Part shown: positions 1 to 7,133 of the stretch, one piece after another
Layout: each line of letters starts with the position of its first letter
Numbering within the stretch: position 1 is the stretch's first letter
From: an uncultured Bacteroidota bacterium
GTDB lineage: Bacteria > Bacteroidota > Bacteroidia > NS11-12g > UBA955
NCBI GenBank assembly: GCA_903879775.1
Contig: CAIRMY010000094.1
Location: 1 to 9,756 of the forward strand
Direction of reading: 5' to 3'
Length of the DNA stretch: 9,756 nt
Program-made: the position numbers and the translations under genes
Notes under the pieces: generated by a model
What the model was told of the DNA's origin: nothing
Seen by the model: only the letters and a program-made list of their open reading frames with translations
Database searches by the model: none

Positions 1-836
1 ACTAGAAATTGTTTACTATCATAATCAGTATAAATGTATTTTGAACCATCTTTTGTGATTTTAACATCACTAAATTTAGTTTTTTTATCATTAAATTCAG
101 TTGGATCTAATGAAGCTTGTTGGTCAGGTCCTGGTAAAGACTTATCTGTTGTAAAGTGTTTTTCAATAATGGTAGCACCTAACGCCACTGCTGCCACCGA
201 TATTTCAATGCCTGGGGTATGGTCACTGTAGCCATATTTGAGTCCAAGTTTTTTTCCCATTTCAACCATTGCCAATAAATTGACATCGTTGTATGGTGAT
301 GGGTATTCGGTGTTGCACTGCAAAACTGTGATTTGGTCTCTGGTTTGTCCTGCTTCTAACAAGGCATTGACCGCTGCTTCAACTTCTTCAAAAGTTGCCA
401 TTCCGGTACTAATATATACCTCGCTTGCTCTTTGAGCAATGGCCCTTAAATAGGGTAAATTGGTGATCTCTCCAGATGGGATTTTATAGATAGATTCTCC
501 CATGCTGGTTAAATAATCCAAACTTTTCAAATCAAATGCTGTAGAAAGAAACATTTTACCACGCTTTTCTACTTCTTGCTTAAGCAATGGGAAAATATCA
601 TGTGTGAAATGAAATTTACGTGACATTTCGAGTTGACTTTCATCAGCATTTCCAGTGGTCACTTTTTGATAATCTGCTTTTGGTGCAGATGAAGTTTGAA
701 CCAATTCGGGAACTGCGGTTTGGAATTTTATTGCATCGACACCACAATTGGCCGCCGCTTCAATCATTTCTACTGCCAATTCAAAGTCGGCATTATGGTT
801 TACACCTATTTCCGCTATGATAAACGTTTTATTCAT
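1..836 (-). CDS. NeuB-family nonulosonate (sialic/legionaminic acid) synthase, 3' end outside window
   Basis: This enzyme family condenses phosphoenolpyruvate with a six-carbon N-acyl amino sugar to give a nine-carbon acidic sugar in the cytoplasm. I translated 278 codons with no stop; the gene continues past the left edge. Visible family landmarks are EIGVNHN (residues 9-15), DAIKFQT (34-40), APKADYQ (51-57), KIPSGEITNLP (118-128), STGMAT (143-148), CNTEYPSP (174-181), YSDHT with H206, IEKHFT with H227, and LPGPD (234-238). H206 and H227 match the two Mn-binding histidines of meningococcal NeuB in spacing. GPD is followed by Q, where H is common. From about residue 249 the sequence stops resembling NeuB (see findings), so the usual C-terminal SAF domain is not seen. 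The ATG (834-836) overlaps the end of the ATP-grasp gene by 8 bases, which suggests coupled translation. Legionaminate synthase is likelier than sialate synthase because of the LegC neighbour, but the substrate is inferred. The family call is firm. Confidence 0.9.
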   Translation of the reverse strand, partial: MNKTFIIAEIGVNHNADFELAVEMIEAAANCGVDAIKFQTAVPELVQTSSAPKADYQKVTTGNADESQLEMSRKFHFTHDIFPLLKQEVEKRGKMFLSTAFDLKSLDYLTSMGESIYKIPSGEITNLPYLRAIAQRASEVYISTGMATFEEVEAAVNALLEAGQTRDQITVLQCNTEYPSPYNDVNLLAMVEMGKKLGLKYGYSDHTPGIEISVAAVALGATIIEKHFTTDKSLPGPDQQASLDPTEFNDKKTKFSDVKITKDGSKYIYTDYDSKQFL

Positions 837-1764
837 GTATGTATCCTTCAAAAAAATGTTCCCTAAAACTTCTCACCATAAGAACGTTTGGTGAAAAATT
901 GAATGTAGGAAGTGGTAAATTTAAATAATCGCAAAGTACAATTTCAAACCATGGCACTCCAGCGCCCCAAGTGGTGAGCATAGCTCCACCAAAACGCGGG
1001 TTCACTTCCATGGTGTAAATATTTTTTGTTATTTTATCTTCAATAAATTGAATGGTTATTGCCCCTTGAATGCCATTTTGAGAGGCCAATTTTTTACACG
1101 CTTCTTCGATTGATTGATGTATTAATGTTTTACTTCTAACGGCCTCTCCACCTAAAGTTTCAAGTCGTATTCTTGGTGCGAAAAAATGAAAATTGGAGTT
1201 CATGGCAATGTATCCATCAACAGAATACTCCTGTCCATCAATGAGTTGTTGAATTTCGTATTTAGATGATTCGGCTGTCTGTAAAAATGAATCTAAGTCA
1301 ACTTGCTCTCTGAAAAATAATAGTCCCTTACTTGCGGAACCCCTGTCGGGTTTTGCAATTGCTGGTACTTTTCCATTGAAACCAGCGGTTGGTAATCCAA
1401 TGCTTTCGAAATATTGATTTGACGCAATTTTGCTAAAAAAAGTTTGGCAAACTTTTGCATCCGACGCGGGGCTAAAAACAACATCTTTCAATTGAGCAAG
1501 CAAATCAACCGCATGGTCATGATACGGAATTGCAATTTCAATTTTGTTATTTTTAATTACATTTTTCAGATCATTTAAAATTTCAGGATCGGCAAATTTC
1601 AAACCTTGGAAAACAGTTGCGATTTTTTCAATTGGCAATCCATATCCCATTTCGTAGGCAAAAATCTGGATGTTTAAATTGAGTTTTTTTCCAGCTTCAA
1701 TAAAGCATTCTGCGGCTGAATAGCGTTTTCCCCCGCCAATGAATAAAATGTTTAACTGTTTCAT
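829..1764 (-). CDS. CarB/PylC-like ATP-grasp ligase in nonulosonate operon
   Basis: This is a 311-residue protein with the ATP-grasp layout. An N-terminal Rossmann-like pre-ATP domain (residues 4-100, starting ILFIGGGKR) is followed by the ATP-grasp fold: AKPDRGSASKGL (137-148) with the nucleotide-binding lysine K138 and a flexible Gly/Ser loop, the hinge segment IQQLIDGQEYSVDGYI (171-186), and the metal-binding MEVNPRFGG (252-260) with E253 and N255. Such enzymes activate a carboxylate as an acyl phosphate and join it to an amine. CarB-like members are common in surface polysaccharide clusters, mostly without known substrates. The start ATG overlaps the stop of the aminotransferase gene by 4 bases (ATGA), and the 3' end overlaps the synthase start by 8. 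A role in acylating the amino sugar made by the LegC-type enzyme is my inference; the sequence does not show the acyl donor. All catalytic motifs look intact. Confidence 0.85.
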   Translation of the reverse strand: MKQLNILFIGGGKRYSAAECFIEAGKKLNLNIQIFAYEMGYGLPIEKIATVFQGLKFADPEILNDLKNVIKNNKIEIAIPYHDHAVDLLAQLKDVVFSPASDAKVCQTFFSKIASNQYFESIGLPTAGFNGKVPAIAKPDRGSASKGLLFFREQVDLDSFLQTAESSKYEIQQLIDGQEYSVDGYIAMNSNFHFFAPRIRLETLGGEAVRSKTLIHQSIEEACKKLASQNGIQGAITIQFIEDKITKNIYTMEVNPRFGGAMLTTWGAGVPWFEIVLCDYLNLPLPTFNFSPNVLMVRSFREHFFEGYIHE

Positions 1765-2939
1765 AATCTCGGGTAATATGGACTGCTTGGAATATTGACC
1801 AACCTCGATTGAATGTCGATGGCGGTGCTACAATCGGTCATTACACAATGGTTTTCAAACATTGGCAAAGTGAATAATAGTTCCCAACCCGGCCGGCACA
1901 TTGTTTTTTGATCATTCGCCATTTTGAGAAATGTATCTCTTTCTTCTTTGTTCGGAAACAAAACAGAACAAAGCCAATAATTGCTTTGTTGATTTTCTGG
2001 CTCTGTCAAGAATTTCAAATTGGCGTATTGCGAAAATAAATTTTCATATTGCTTTGATAAAGTGCGCTTTTCGGTTAAAAACTGATCAATTTGTTCGAGT
2101 TGCGCACACAAAAGAGCTGCATTTAAATTAGGCATTCGATAATTATAACCAACTTGATCATGGAAAAATTCCCATGCATGTGGAACCTTCGCTTGAGTTG
2201 TAAGGTGTTTGGCCATTTTTGCAAGATTTTCATCTTGGCACAAAATAACTCCGCCACCACCTGCTGTAATGGTTTTGTTTCCATTGAAACTAATGGTCCC
2301 AAATTTCCCAAAAATTCCACTGTGCTTTCCTTTGTAATATGATCCTAGACTTTCAGCGGCATCTTCAACAACCGCTATGCGATAATCGTTACAAATGCGA
2401 TTGATTTCATCCATATCTGCGCAAAATCCAAAAGTATGCATTGGTACGCAGGCTTTTATTTTTTTCTGGGTTTTGATATGAATGCAAGAATTGTTAGAAA
2501 TTTCGCATTCGTTTTCTAAAAAGGTTTTTAATTTTTCTGGGGACAGTGAAAGCGTGTGCTCATCGATATCTACAAATACAGGAATACCCCCGCAGTATGA
2601 AATTGCGTTTACAGTGGCAATGAATGAAAACGGTTGGGTAATAACCAAGTCACCGTGTTCAACATTTGATAGTTTTAATGCAATATGCAATGCAGAAGTT
2701 CCGTTTGAACATGCAATTGCAAATTTTGAACCGGTGTAATTACAAATGTCCTTTTCAATACGATCTACAAAGGGTCCAACACTCGAAACAAACGTTGAAT
2801 CGATACATTCATTCAAATATTTCTTTTCATTTCCCTTAAAATTTGGCGCATGAAGGGGAATAAAATCATTTTCTTTGGCGTCGAAGAAATGGCGAATGTT
2901 ATTTATAATGCTTTGATATTCTTTGTTTTGCGTTGTCAT
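1761..2939 (-). CDS. LegC-family PLP-dependent sugar 4-aminotransferase
   Basis: This 392-residue fold-type I (DegT/DnrJ/EryC1) aminotransferase resembles the LegC group. In that group the enzyme transfers an amino group to C4 of a nucleotide-linked 4-keto-6-deoxy-N-acetyl sugar, an early step to bacillosamine or legionaminic acid. Landmarks are FIPLHAPNFKGNEKKY (26-41), DSTFVSSVGPFVDRIE (47-62), the cofactor-phosphate segment NGTSALH (79-85), QPFSFIATVNAI (102-113), VEDAAESLGS (191-200) with D193, and the Schiff-base lysine K222 in SFNGNKTITAGGGG. Length is normal and no key residue is missing. The ATG at 2937-2939 has no clear Shine-Dalgarno and is preceded by a putative promoter at 2992-2999. 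It is the first gene of the leftward operon and its stop overlaps the ATP-grasp start. A preceding 4,6-dehydratase is not next to it, so it is either outside the window or elsewhere in the genome. The exact sugar nucleotide (UDP or GDP form) cannot be told from this sequence. Confidence 0.88.
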   Translation of the reverse strand: MTTQNKEYQSIINNIRHFFDAKENDFIPLHAPNFKGNEKKYLNECIDSTFVSSVGPFVDRIEKDICNYTGSKFAIACSNGTSALHIALKLSNVEHGDLVITQPFSFIATVNAISYCGGIPVFVDIDEHTLSLSPEKLKTFLENECEISNNSCIHIKTQKKIKACVPMHTFGFCADMDEINRICNDYRIAVVEDAAESLGSYYKGKHSGIFGKFGTISFNGNKTITAGGGGVILCQDENLAKMAKHLTTQAKVPHAWEFFHDQVGYNYRMPNLNAALLCAQLEQIDQFLTEKRTLSKQYENLFSQYANLKFLTEPENQQSNYWLCSVLFPNKEERDTFLKMANDQKTMCRPGWELLFTLPMFENHCVMTDCSTAIDIQSRLVNIPSSPYYPRL

Positions 2940-2991
2940 TTTGAGTAAAATATTATTTTGATAGTTTTTGAATTGGCAATTCTATCGAATA

Positions 2992-2999
2992 CAAAATTA
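2992..2999 (-). promoter_or_regulatory. Putative -7 element for the leftward glycan operon
   Basis: On the minus strand this reads TAATTTTG, an exact match to the Bacteroidota -7 consensus TAnnTTTG. A weak -33 partner (TTTA instead of TTTG) lies 20 bases upstream. Transcription would begin around 2986 and give a leader of about 45 bases before the aminotransferase ATG. This is a pattern match only, but it lies in the 111-base divergent gap where a promoter must be. Confidence 0.45.
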
Positions 3000-3007
3000 G
3001 CAGATTA

Positions 3008-3038
3008 TTGTCATTTACATAAACACTCCTTTACTTTG
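3008..3038 (+). promoter_or_regulatory. Putative -33/-7 promoter for adk operon
   Basis: TTG at 3008-3010 and TTACTTTG at 3031-3038 are separated by 20 bases, matching the Bacteroidota TTG / TAnnTTTG pattern with one mismatch. The predicted transcript start is near 3044, only about 6 bases before the adk ATG, so the message would have almost no leader and no room for a Shine-Dalgarno. Together with the -7 element at 2992-2999 it makes this gap a divergent promoter region. Confidence 0.45.
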
Positions 3039-3050
3039 TAGCTCTAAAAT

Positions 3051-3623
3051 ATGCTAAATTTAATTTTATTCGGCCCTCCTGGAGCGGGAAAAGGAACTCA
3101 AAGTGAGAAAATTTTATCCCAATACGGTTTAAAACATATTTCAACTGGTGATCTACTTAGGGCTGAACGTTCGGCAGGCACGGATCTTGGAAATAAAGCC
3201 AACGATTTTATATCTAAAGGTGAATTGGTTCCAGATGCTGTGGTGATTGGAATGGTTAAAAATTACATGACCGAAAATGTCGATGCGAACGGATTTATAT
3301 TCGACGGATTTCCAAGAACCATTGCACAAGCTGAAGCATTAGATTCGATGCTCCAAGAATTCAATACTGAAATTTCAATTGTTTTGGGTTTAGAAGTTGA
3401 AGAAGACGAATTGGTCAAAAGATTGTTGCTTCGAGGTGAAACTAGTGGCCGTGCAGACGACCAGAATGAAGAAACAATTCGCAATCGTTTCCAAGAATAT
3501 TTGAACAAAACTTTACCAATTCAAAACTATTATTCTGAGAAGAACAAATACAATGGCGTTGTTGGAATTGGTGATATTGATGAGATTTTCTCCCAACTTT
3601 GCAGTCATTTAGATAAATTTTAA
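3051..3623 (+). CDS. adk: Adenylate kinase, short (zinc-less) form
   Basis: Adk catalyses ATP + AMP = 2 ADP in the cytoplasm and keeps adenylate nucleotides in balance. The 190 residues show the P-loop GPPGAGKGT (8-16), the AMP-binding STGDLLRAE (31-39) with R37, FDGFPRT (84-90) with R88, and the LID-side stretch RLLLRGETSGRADD (124-137), followed by R144 and R146. The LID is the short type with no zinc-binding cysteines. This explains a length of 190, against about 214 for the long enterobacterial form, and is usual in Bacteroidota. The ATG at 3051 starts directly at the conserved N-terminus, and no Shine-Dalgarno precedes it. It leads a five-gene rightward operon, with 15 bases to the HAD gene. 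No anomalies are seen. Confidence 0.97.
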   Translation: MLNLILFGPPGAGKGTQSEKILSQYGLKHISTGDLLRAERSAGTDLGNKANDFISKGELVPDAVVIGMVKNYMTENVDANGFIFDGFPRTIAQAEALDSMLQEFNTEISIVLGLEVEEDELVKRLLLRGETSGRADDQNEETIRNRFQEYLNKTLPIQNYYSEKNKYNGVVGIGDIDEIFSQLCSHLDKF

Positions 3624-3638
3624 TTCAATTTTTACAAA

Positions 3639-4373
3639 GTGGATGTTGAATGGGTTTTCCTGGATCTCGACAATACTTTGTGGGATTTTGATGGCAACGC
3701 TGAAGAAGCGTTAAAAGTTCTGTTTGAAAAACATCGAATTGAATTTCATACTGGATATAAAGTAGAGCAGTTTGTGGCTTTGTACAGAGACGTGAATCAC
3801 GCCTATTGGGCAAGATATGAAAGGGGAGAGGTCGATAAAGAAACCCTAAGAACAAAGCGGTTTTCTGATACTTTTGATTTAATGGGGTTGCCTCATGCAC
3901 TTCAGCCTGAGAATGTTTGGCAAGAGTACTTAGATATTTGTCCCTTAATGAAAAAAATGATGCCCGGTGCCATTGATTGTCTAAAATTGCTTTCTGAGAA
4001 ATTTAAAATTGGAATTTTAACCAATGGCTTTGAGCAAACCCAAACCATAAAATTGAAAGAATCGGGCATTGGTTTTTTTGTAGATTACATGCAATCAAGT
4101 GAGCGTGTGGGCTTTGCAAAACCGTCTAAGGATTTTTTTAATCTTGCTTTAAATTCTGTAAACTGCGATGTTCGAAATGCTGTTTATATTGGAGATAATT
4201 TTCAGACAGATGTTTTGGGTGGTTTGCATTCAGGCATTAAAACTTTTTGGTATCGATTGTCGGGAGATTTGCAAAATACATCTGAACTTTTAGAATTTGG
4301 CGATTTGTATGGTGGGGAAGTATCAGATTTGTGTCATTGGGCACAAACTTTGAATGAATCTCAAAACATTTGA
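3639..4373 (+). CDS. YjjG-type HAD-superfamily hydrolase (putative nucleotidase/phosphatase)
   Basis: This is a 244-residue haloacid dehalogenase-superfamily phosphohydrolase with an alpha-helical cap inserted after motif I. Motif I is DLDNT (9-13) with nucleophile D9 and acid/base D11, motif II is LTNG (127-130) with T128, motif III lysine is K161 in AKPSKDFF, and motif IV is IGDNFQTD (184-191) with D186. The DLDNTLWDF opening and the overall plan match the YjjG/TIGR02254 group, whose E. coli member is a 5'-nucleotidase active on pyrimidine nucleotides; the substrate here is inferred. The start is GTG: the motif I aspartate is only 8 codons in, there is no in-frame ATG upstream, and the adk stop TAA lies in the same frame 15 bases before. 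Position after adk agrees with a nucleotide-related role. The stop at 4371-4373 is 14 bases before the next ATG. Confidence 0.88.
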   Translation: MDVEWVFLDLDNTLWDFDGNAEEALKVLFEKHRIEFHTGYKVEQFVALYRDVNHAYWARYERGEVDKETLRTKRFSDTFDLMGLPHALQPENVWQEYLDICPLMKKMMPGAIDCLKLLSEKFKIGILTNGFEQTQTIKLKESGIGFFVDYMQSSERVGFAKPSKDFFNLALNSVNCDVRNAVYIGDNFQTDVLGGLHSGIKTFWYRLSGDLQNTSELLEFGDLYGGEVSDLCHWAQTLNESQNI

Positions 4374-4382
4374 TTATTTTTG
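4349..4382 (+). promoter_or_regulatory. Possible internal promoter before the secreted-protein gene
   Basis: TTTG (4349-4352) and TATTTTTG (4375-4382) are separated by 22 bases. The second is an exact match to TAnnTTTG and the first to the -33 element. It lies across the end of the HAD gene, and the predicted start falls at or within a few bases of the ATG at 4388, implying a leaderless message if real. A chance match is quite possible in AT-rich DNA. Confidence 0.3.
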
Positions 4383-4387
4383 CAAGA

Positions 4388-5077
4388 ATGAAAGGTTTTT
4401 CTAAGAAAATATTGTTAAGCGTATTCGCTTTTGTTGCTTTTGCATTTGTAAATGGTCAAAGTCATTCTTTTGTGGGTGGTAGTAATCAAGCGTTTTATCC
4501 AAATGCTACAGGATATATGGATTGTGCCATTCATATCAAAAATGAAGGTGTTGAAAGTATTCTTTTAAAGTATAAAAAGATTTCGGTTGACTTCCCAACA
4601 AAATGGGATTTTTCTTTTTGCGACAATGTAAATTGCATTACATTTTTTGCGGATTCTGGCGACATGGCGGCCATTCCAAGTGGCGATAGCGAATCATCTA
4701 TGAAAGTAACTGTATATCCAAATGGATTTGCAGATACTGCCGTTGTGAAATATCAAGTTTGGAACAAGTTAAGTCCATCTAAAATTGATACGATTGCGTT
4801 TAATATTTATGTTCGTTGGGGTGCGAATGTGAATCAAGTTTCATCAACTGTAACTTGTTTCCCGAATCCCAATAAAGGACAGTTCACAATTTCTGGAATG
4901 TCGGCAATATCAAATATCGAATTGACTAATTTGCAGGGCCAAAAAATAAATGTTTCTGAAATCAATCAAGGCAATCAATCTTTCGTTGCGGTTCAGAATG
5001 CCGTTTCTGGAATTTACTTTTTATCATATTTCGAAGGTGATAAAAAGAAAAATACAACTTTGGTTATCCAAAACTAA
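4388..5077 (+). CDS. Small secreted protein with type IX secretion (Por) sorting domain
   Basis: This 229-residue exported protein has three parts. An N-terminal signal peptide has a KK-containing n-region followed by a hydrophobic stretch, with likely cleavage near residue 23 (before QSH). A beta-rich middle domain (about 25-145) carries a close cysteine pair C78/C83 in FCDNVNC. A C-terminal type A sorting domain (about 150-229) shows FPNPNKGQFTI (158-168), IELTNLQGQKI (177-187), SGIYFLSY (207-214) and the closing beta strand TLVIQN. That tail directs crossing of the outer membrane through the type IX (Por) system and is normally removed on export. I do not recognise a function for the middle domain. 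I chose ATG 4388 because it sits right before the signal peptide; an in-frame TTG at 4370 would add six residues and overlap the previous stop. The next gene begins 12 bases downstream. Confidence 0.85.
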   Translation: MKGFSKKILLSVFAFVAFAFVNGQSHSFVGGSNQAFYPNATGYMDCAIHIKNEGVESILLKYKKISVDFPTKWDFSFCDNVNCITFFADSGDMAAIPSGDSESSMKVTVYPNGFADTAVVKYQVWNKLSPSKIDTIAFNIYVRWGANVNQVSSTVTCFPNPNKGQFTISGMSAISNIELTNLQGQKINVSEINQGNQSFVAVQNAVSGIYFLSYFEGDKKKNTTLVIQN

Positions 5078-5089
5078 GAAATTCCAAAT

Positions 5090-7132
5090 ATGATTGATAT
5101 TCCTTGGTATGCTATAGTCATTTCAATCTTGGCTGCCGCAGGAGTTTCTTTCTTCATTTATAAACAAGATTATCAAAAGAGCAGGTTATGGAAACTTGCT
5201 CTTTTTTTTAGATTTTTAGGGACATTTTTACTTGTTCTTCTATTTTTTGCGCCAAGTATTTCTTTTGAAACGCAAGAAATTATTAAACCGAGATTGATTG
5301 TTTACAGAGACGCTAGTGCCTCGTGTGACTCTCAGTCGCTATTGGTTATGAATGAATTGCAAAGTAGCCTATCGGAAAAATTCAAAAATCGATTGACAAT
5401 TGTACCTTACCAATTTTCCAAAGAAGTTACAAATGCTTCATTTTCATTGGATTTTGGAAGCAAACAAAATACGCGAATTGATGAAGTTGTTTTTCACTTT
5501 CAACAACAAATAAAAGATGAGTCGATTGCTGCTGGATTAATCGTTTCAGATGGAATTGTAAATCAAGGAAAATTGCCATCATTTATCGATGTGAATTCTA
5601 CGGTGCCACTCTATGCTTTAGGTGTTGGCGATAGTGTGGTTTATGAAGATCTTGAAGTTCTATATCTCATTGGCAACGAATACGTATACAAGCAAAATAA
5701 ATTGATGCTTGAAACATCACTGGAATCCAAAAAATTCAATGGAAAATCAGCCATTGTTTTGGTGAAGGAAAATGGGAGAATTATTCATAAAGAAAATTGG
5801 ACGCCCACTAAAAATATTGATTGGACAAAATTGTCAATTGAGGTTTCTCCAAGTGTTTTAGGTTGGGTAAAATACACAGTTGAAATAAAAGGTTCAATGA
5901 ATGAAAAAAATCTTGACAATAACTCAAAAGTACTTTGGGTTGAAGTGGTTGATGAAAAGAAAAAAATTCATTTTGTCTACAATAAGCCACATCCAGATAT
6001 TAAAGCCCTTAAATTGGCCCTTGAGTCGAAAGTCCAAAATGATTTGATTGTTTATTCCGGAGCTGCCGGTTTAAAACCTGGTGGCGATGTATATATTCTG
6101 CATGGATATCCCTCAAATAAAAAAGAAGTTGAATCGGTGCAAGGATTATTGCAAAAGCAACTGCCATTTTGGGTATTTGCCGATAATCAACAAGCAATCT
6201 CCTGTGTCGACATAGTTACTGGTAAAAGTTCAATGTCATCATTTTCTTCATTTCAGGAGGTAACAACCGAATTAAATCCTCAATTTGGAGCATTTTCACT
6301 TGAATCCGATGCAAAAAGATGGAAGTCGTTTGGAGCTGTAAACACACCATTGTTAAAATTGAATTTCGGTTCAGCATTTCAAACACAATTGATTCAAATG
6401 TGGAACGGCATGTCAACTGGCTATCCACAGATGGGCAATGTTGAATCTAATGGAGTTCGATCATGTTGGTTCTTTGGCAATGGAATTTGGCGTTGGAGAA
6501 TGAATGAAAATAGGGTTTTTGGAAACGCCACAACTTTTGATGACTGGGTGAGTAAAAATATTTTGTGGTTGGCTGCATCTGGACAAAAGCAAAAAGAACT
6601 TAGAATTTCCATTCAAAGTCGTGAATTAAATTTAGGCTCTACCCACCCAATTATCGTAACTCATTATGATAAAGTTGGTTTGCCAACCTTAAACGAAGAT
6701 GTAAAATTGGTTTTGTTGGATTCTCAAAATAAACAACAAAATATTCCGCTTTACAAGTCGTTTAATCATTTTAAAGCCAATTATTTAGCTTCTAGAAATG
6801 GACAGTTTAAACTTCGCGCTGAACTCGTAAGTCACCCTGAAATTTACGATGAAATTGTTGTTTCAATTTCTAAGTTGGGTATTGAAGCTTCAAACACTGT
6901 GGCGAATTTTAACTTGCTTCGAGATTTGGCGAGAAAGCACCAAGCAACTTTCTACCTTCGAAATGAAATTGATAAATTAATAGGAACCTTAGAGAAATCT
7001 GCAATTGGTTCCGACAGAATTGTAGTTGTGAATAAACATATTTCATTCTTGCAATTTTTTGCGATTTTAATGGGCATTGTTTTCATTTTTAGTGCCGAGT
7101 GGTTTTTAAGAAAATGGTTAGGGAGAATTTAA
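5090..7132 (+). CDS. Membrane-anchored vWA / glutamine-amidotransferase-like envelope protein
   Basis: This is a 680-residue membrane protein of a kind often found in Bacteroidota, without a settled function. Two N-terminal transmembrane helices (about 5-23 and 36-55) and one at the C-terminus (about 652-672) bracket a large extracytoplasmic part. A von Willebrand A-like fold (about 67-185) keeps the MIDAS motif DASAS (D74, S76, S78), a candidate metal threonine T128 and VSDG with D154, and ends in PLYALGVGD. Next come an immunoglobulin-like beta domain (about 186-287), a class I glutamine-amidotransferase-like alpha/beta region (about 290-497) ending in the distinctive GNGIWRWRM (463-471), and a second beta domain (about 505-595). 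No catalytic Cys-His pair was picked out, so it is probably a binding or scaffold protein. The plan resembles BatA/Aerotolerance-type vWA proteins. The ATG follows the previous stop by 12 bases, and the stop is one base before mnmA. Confidence 0.75.
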   Translation: MIDIPWYAIVISILAAAGVSFFIYKQDYQKSRLWKLALFFRFLGTFLLVLLFFAPSISFETQEIIKPRLIVYRDASASCDSQSLLVMNELQSSLSEKFKNRLTIVPYQFSKEVTNASFSLDFGSKQNTRIDEVVFHFQQQIKDESIAAGLIVSDGIVNQGKLPSFIDVNSTVPLYALGVGDSVVYEDLEVLYLIGNEYVYKQNKLMLETSLESKKFNGKSAIVLVKENGRIIHKENWTPTKNIDWTKLSIEVSPSVLGWVKYTVEIKGSMNEKNLDNNSKVLWVEVVDEKKKIHFVYNKPHPDIKALKLALESKVQNDLIVYSGAAGLKPGGDVYILHGYPSNKKEVESVQGLLQKQLPFWVFADNQQAISCVDIVTGKSSMSSFSSFQEVTTELNPQFGAFSLESDAKRWKSFGAVNTPLLKLNFGSAFQTQLIQMWNGMSTGYPQMGNVESNGVRSCWFFGNGIWRWRMNENRVFGNATTFDDWVSKNILWLAASGQKQKELRISIQSRELNLGSTHPIIVTHYDKVGLPTLNEDVKLVLLDSQNKQQNIPLYKSFNHFKANYLASRNGQFKLRAELVSHPEIYDEIVVSISKLGIEASNTVANFNLLRDLARKHQATFYLRNEIDKLIGTLEKSAIGSDRIVVVNKHISFLQFFAILMGIVFIFSAEWFLRKWLGRI

Positions 7133-7133
7133 C

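Noticed and set aside
1..92. Frameshift explanation for the odd synthase tail
   Set aside because: The other two minus-strand frames after codon 248 give no NeuB-like sequence: one meets a stop at once, and the other is not family-like and stops near the edge.
34..820. Three plus-strand open frames of about 65 residues opposite the synthase
   Set aside because: They are antisense to a gene with clear family motifs and show no motif or start context of their own.
3625..3900. Minus-strand open frame of 91 residues opposite the HAD gene
   Set aside because: It is antisense to a HAD gene with all four motifs, with no recognisable protein features.
4370..4387. In-frame TTG at 4370 as the start of the secreted protein
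   Set aside because: It would put six residues ahead of the signal peptide and overlap the previous stop; ATG 4388 sits directly at a normal signal peptide.
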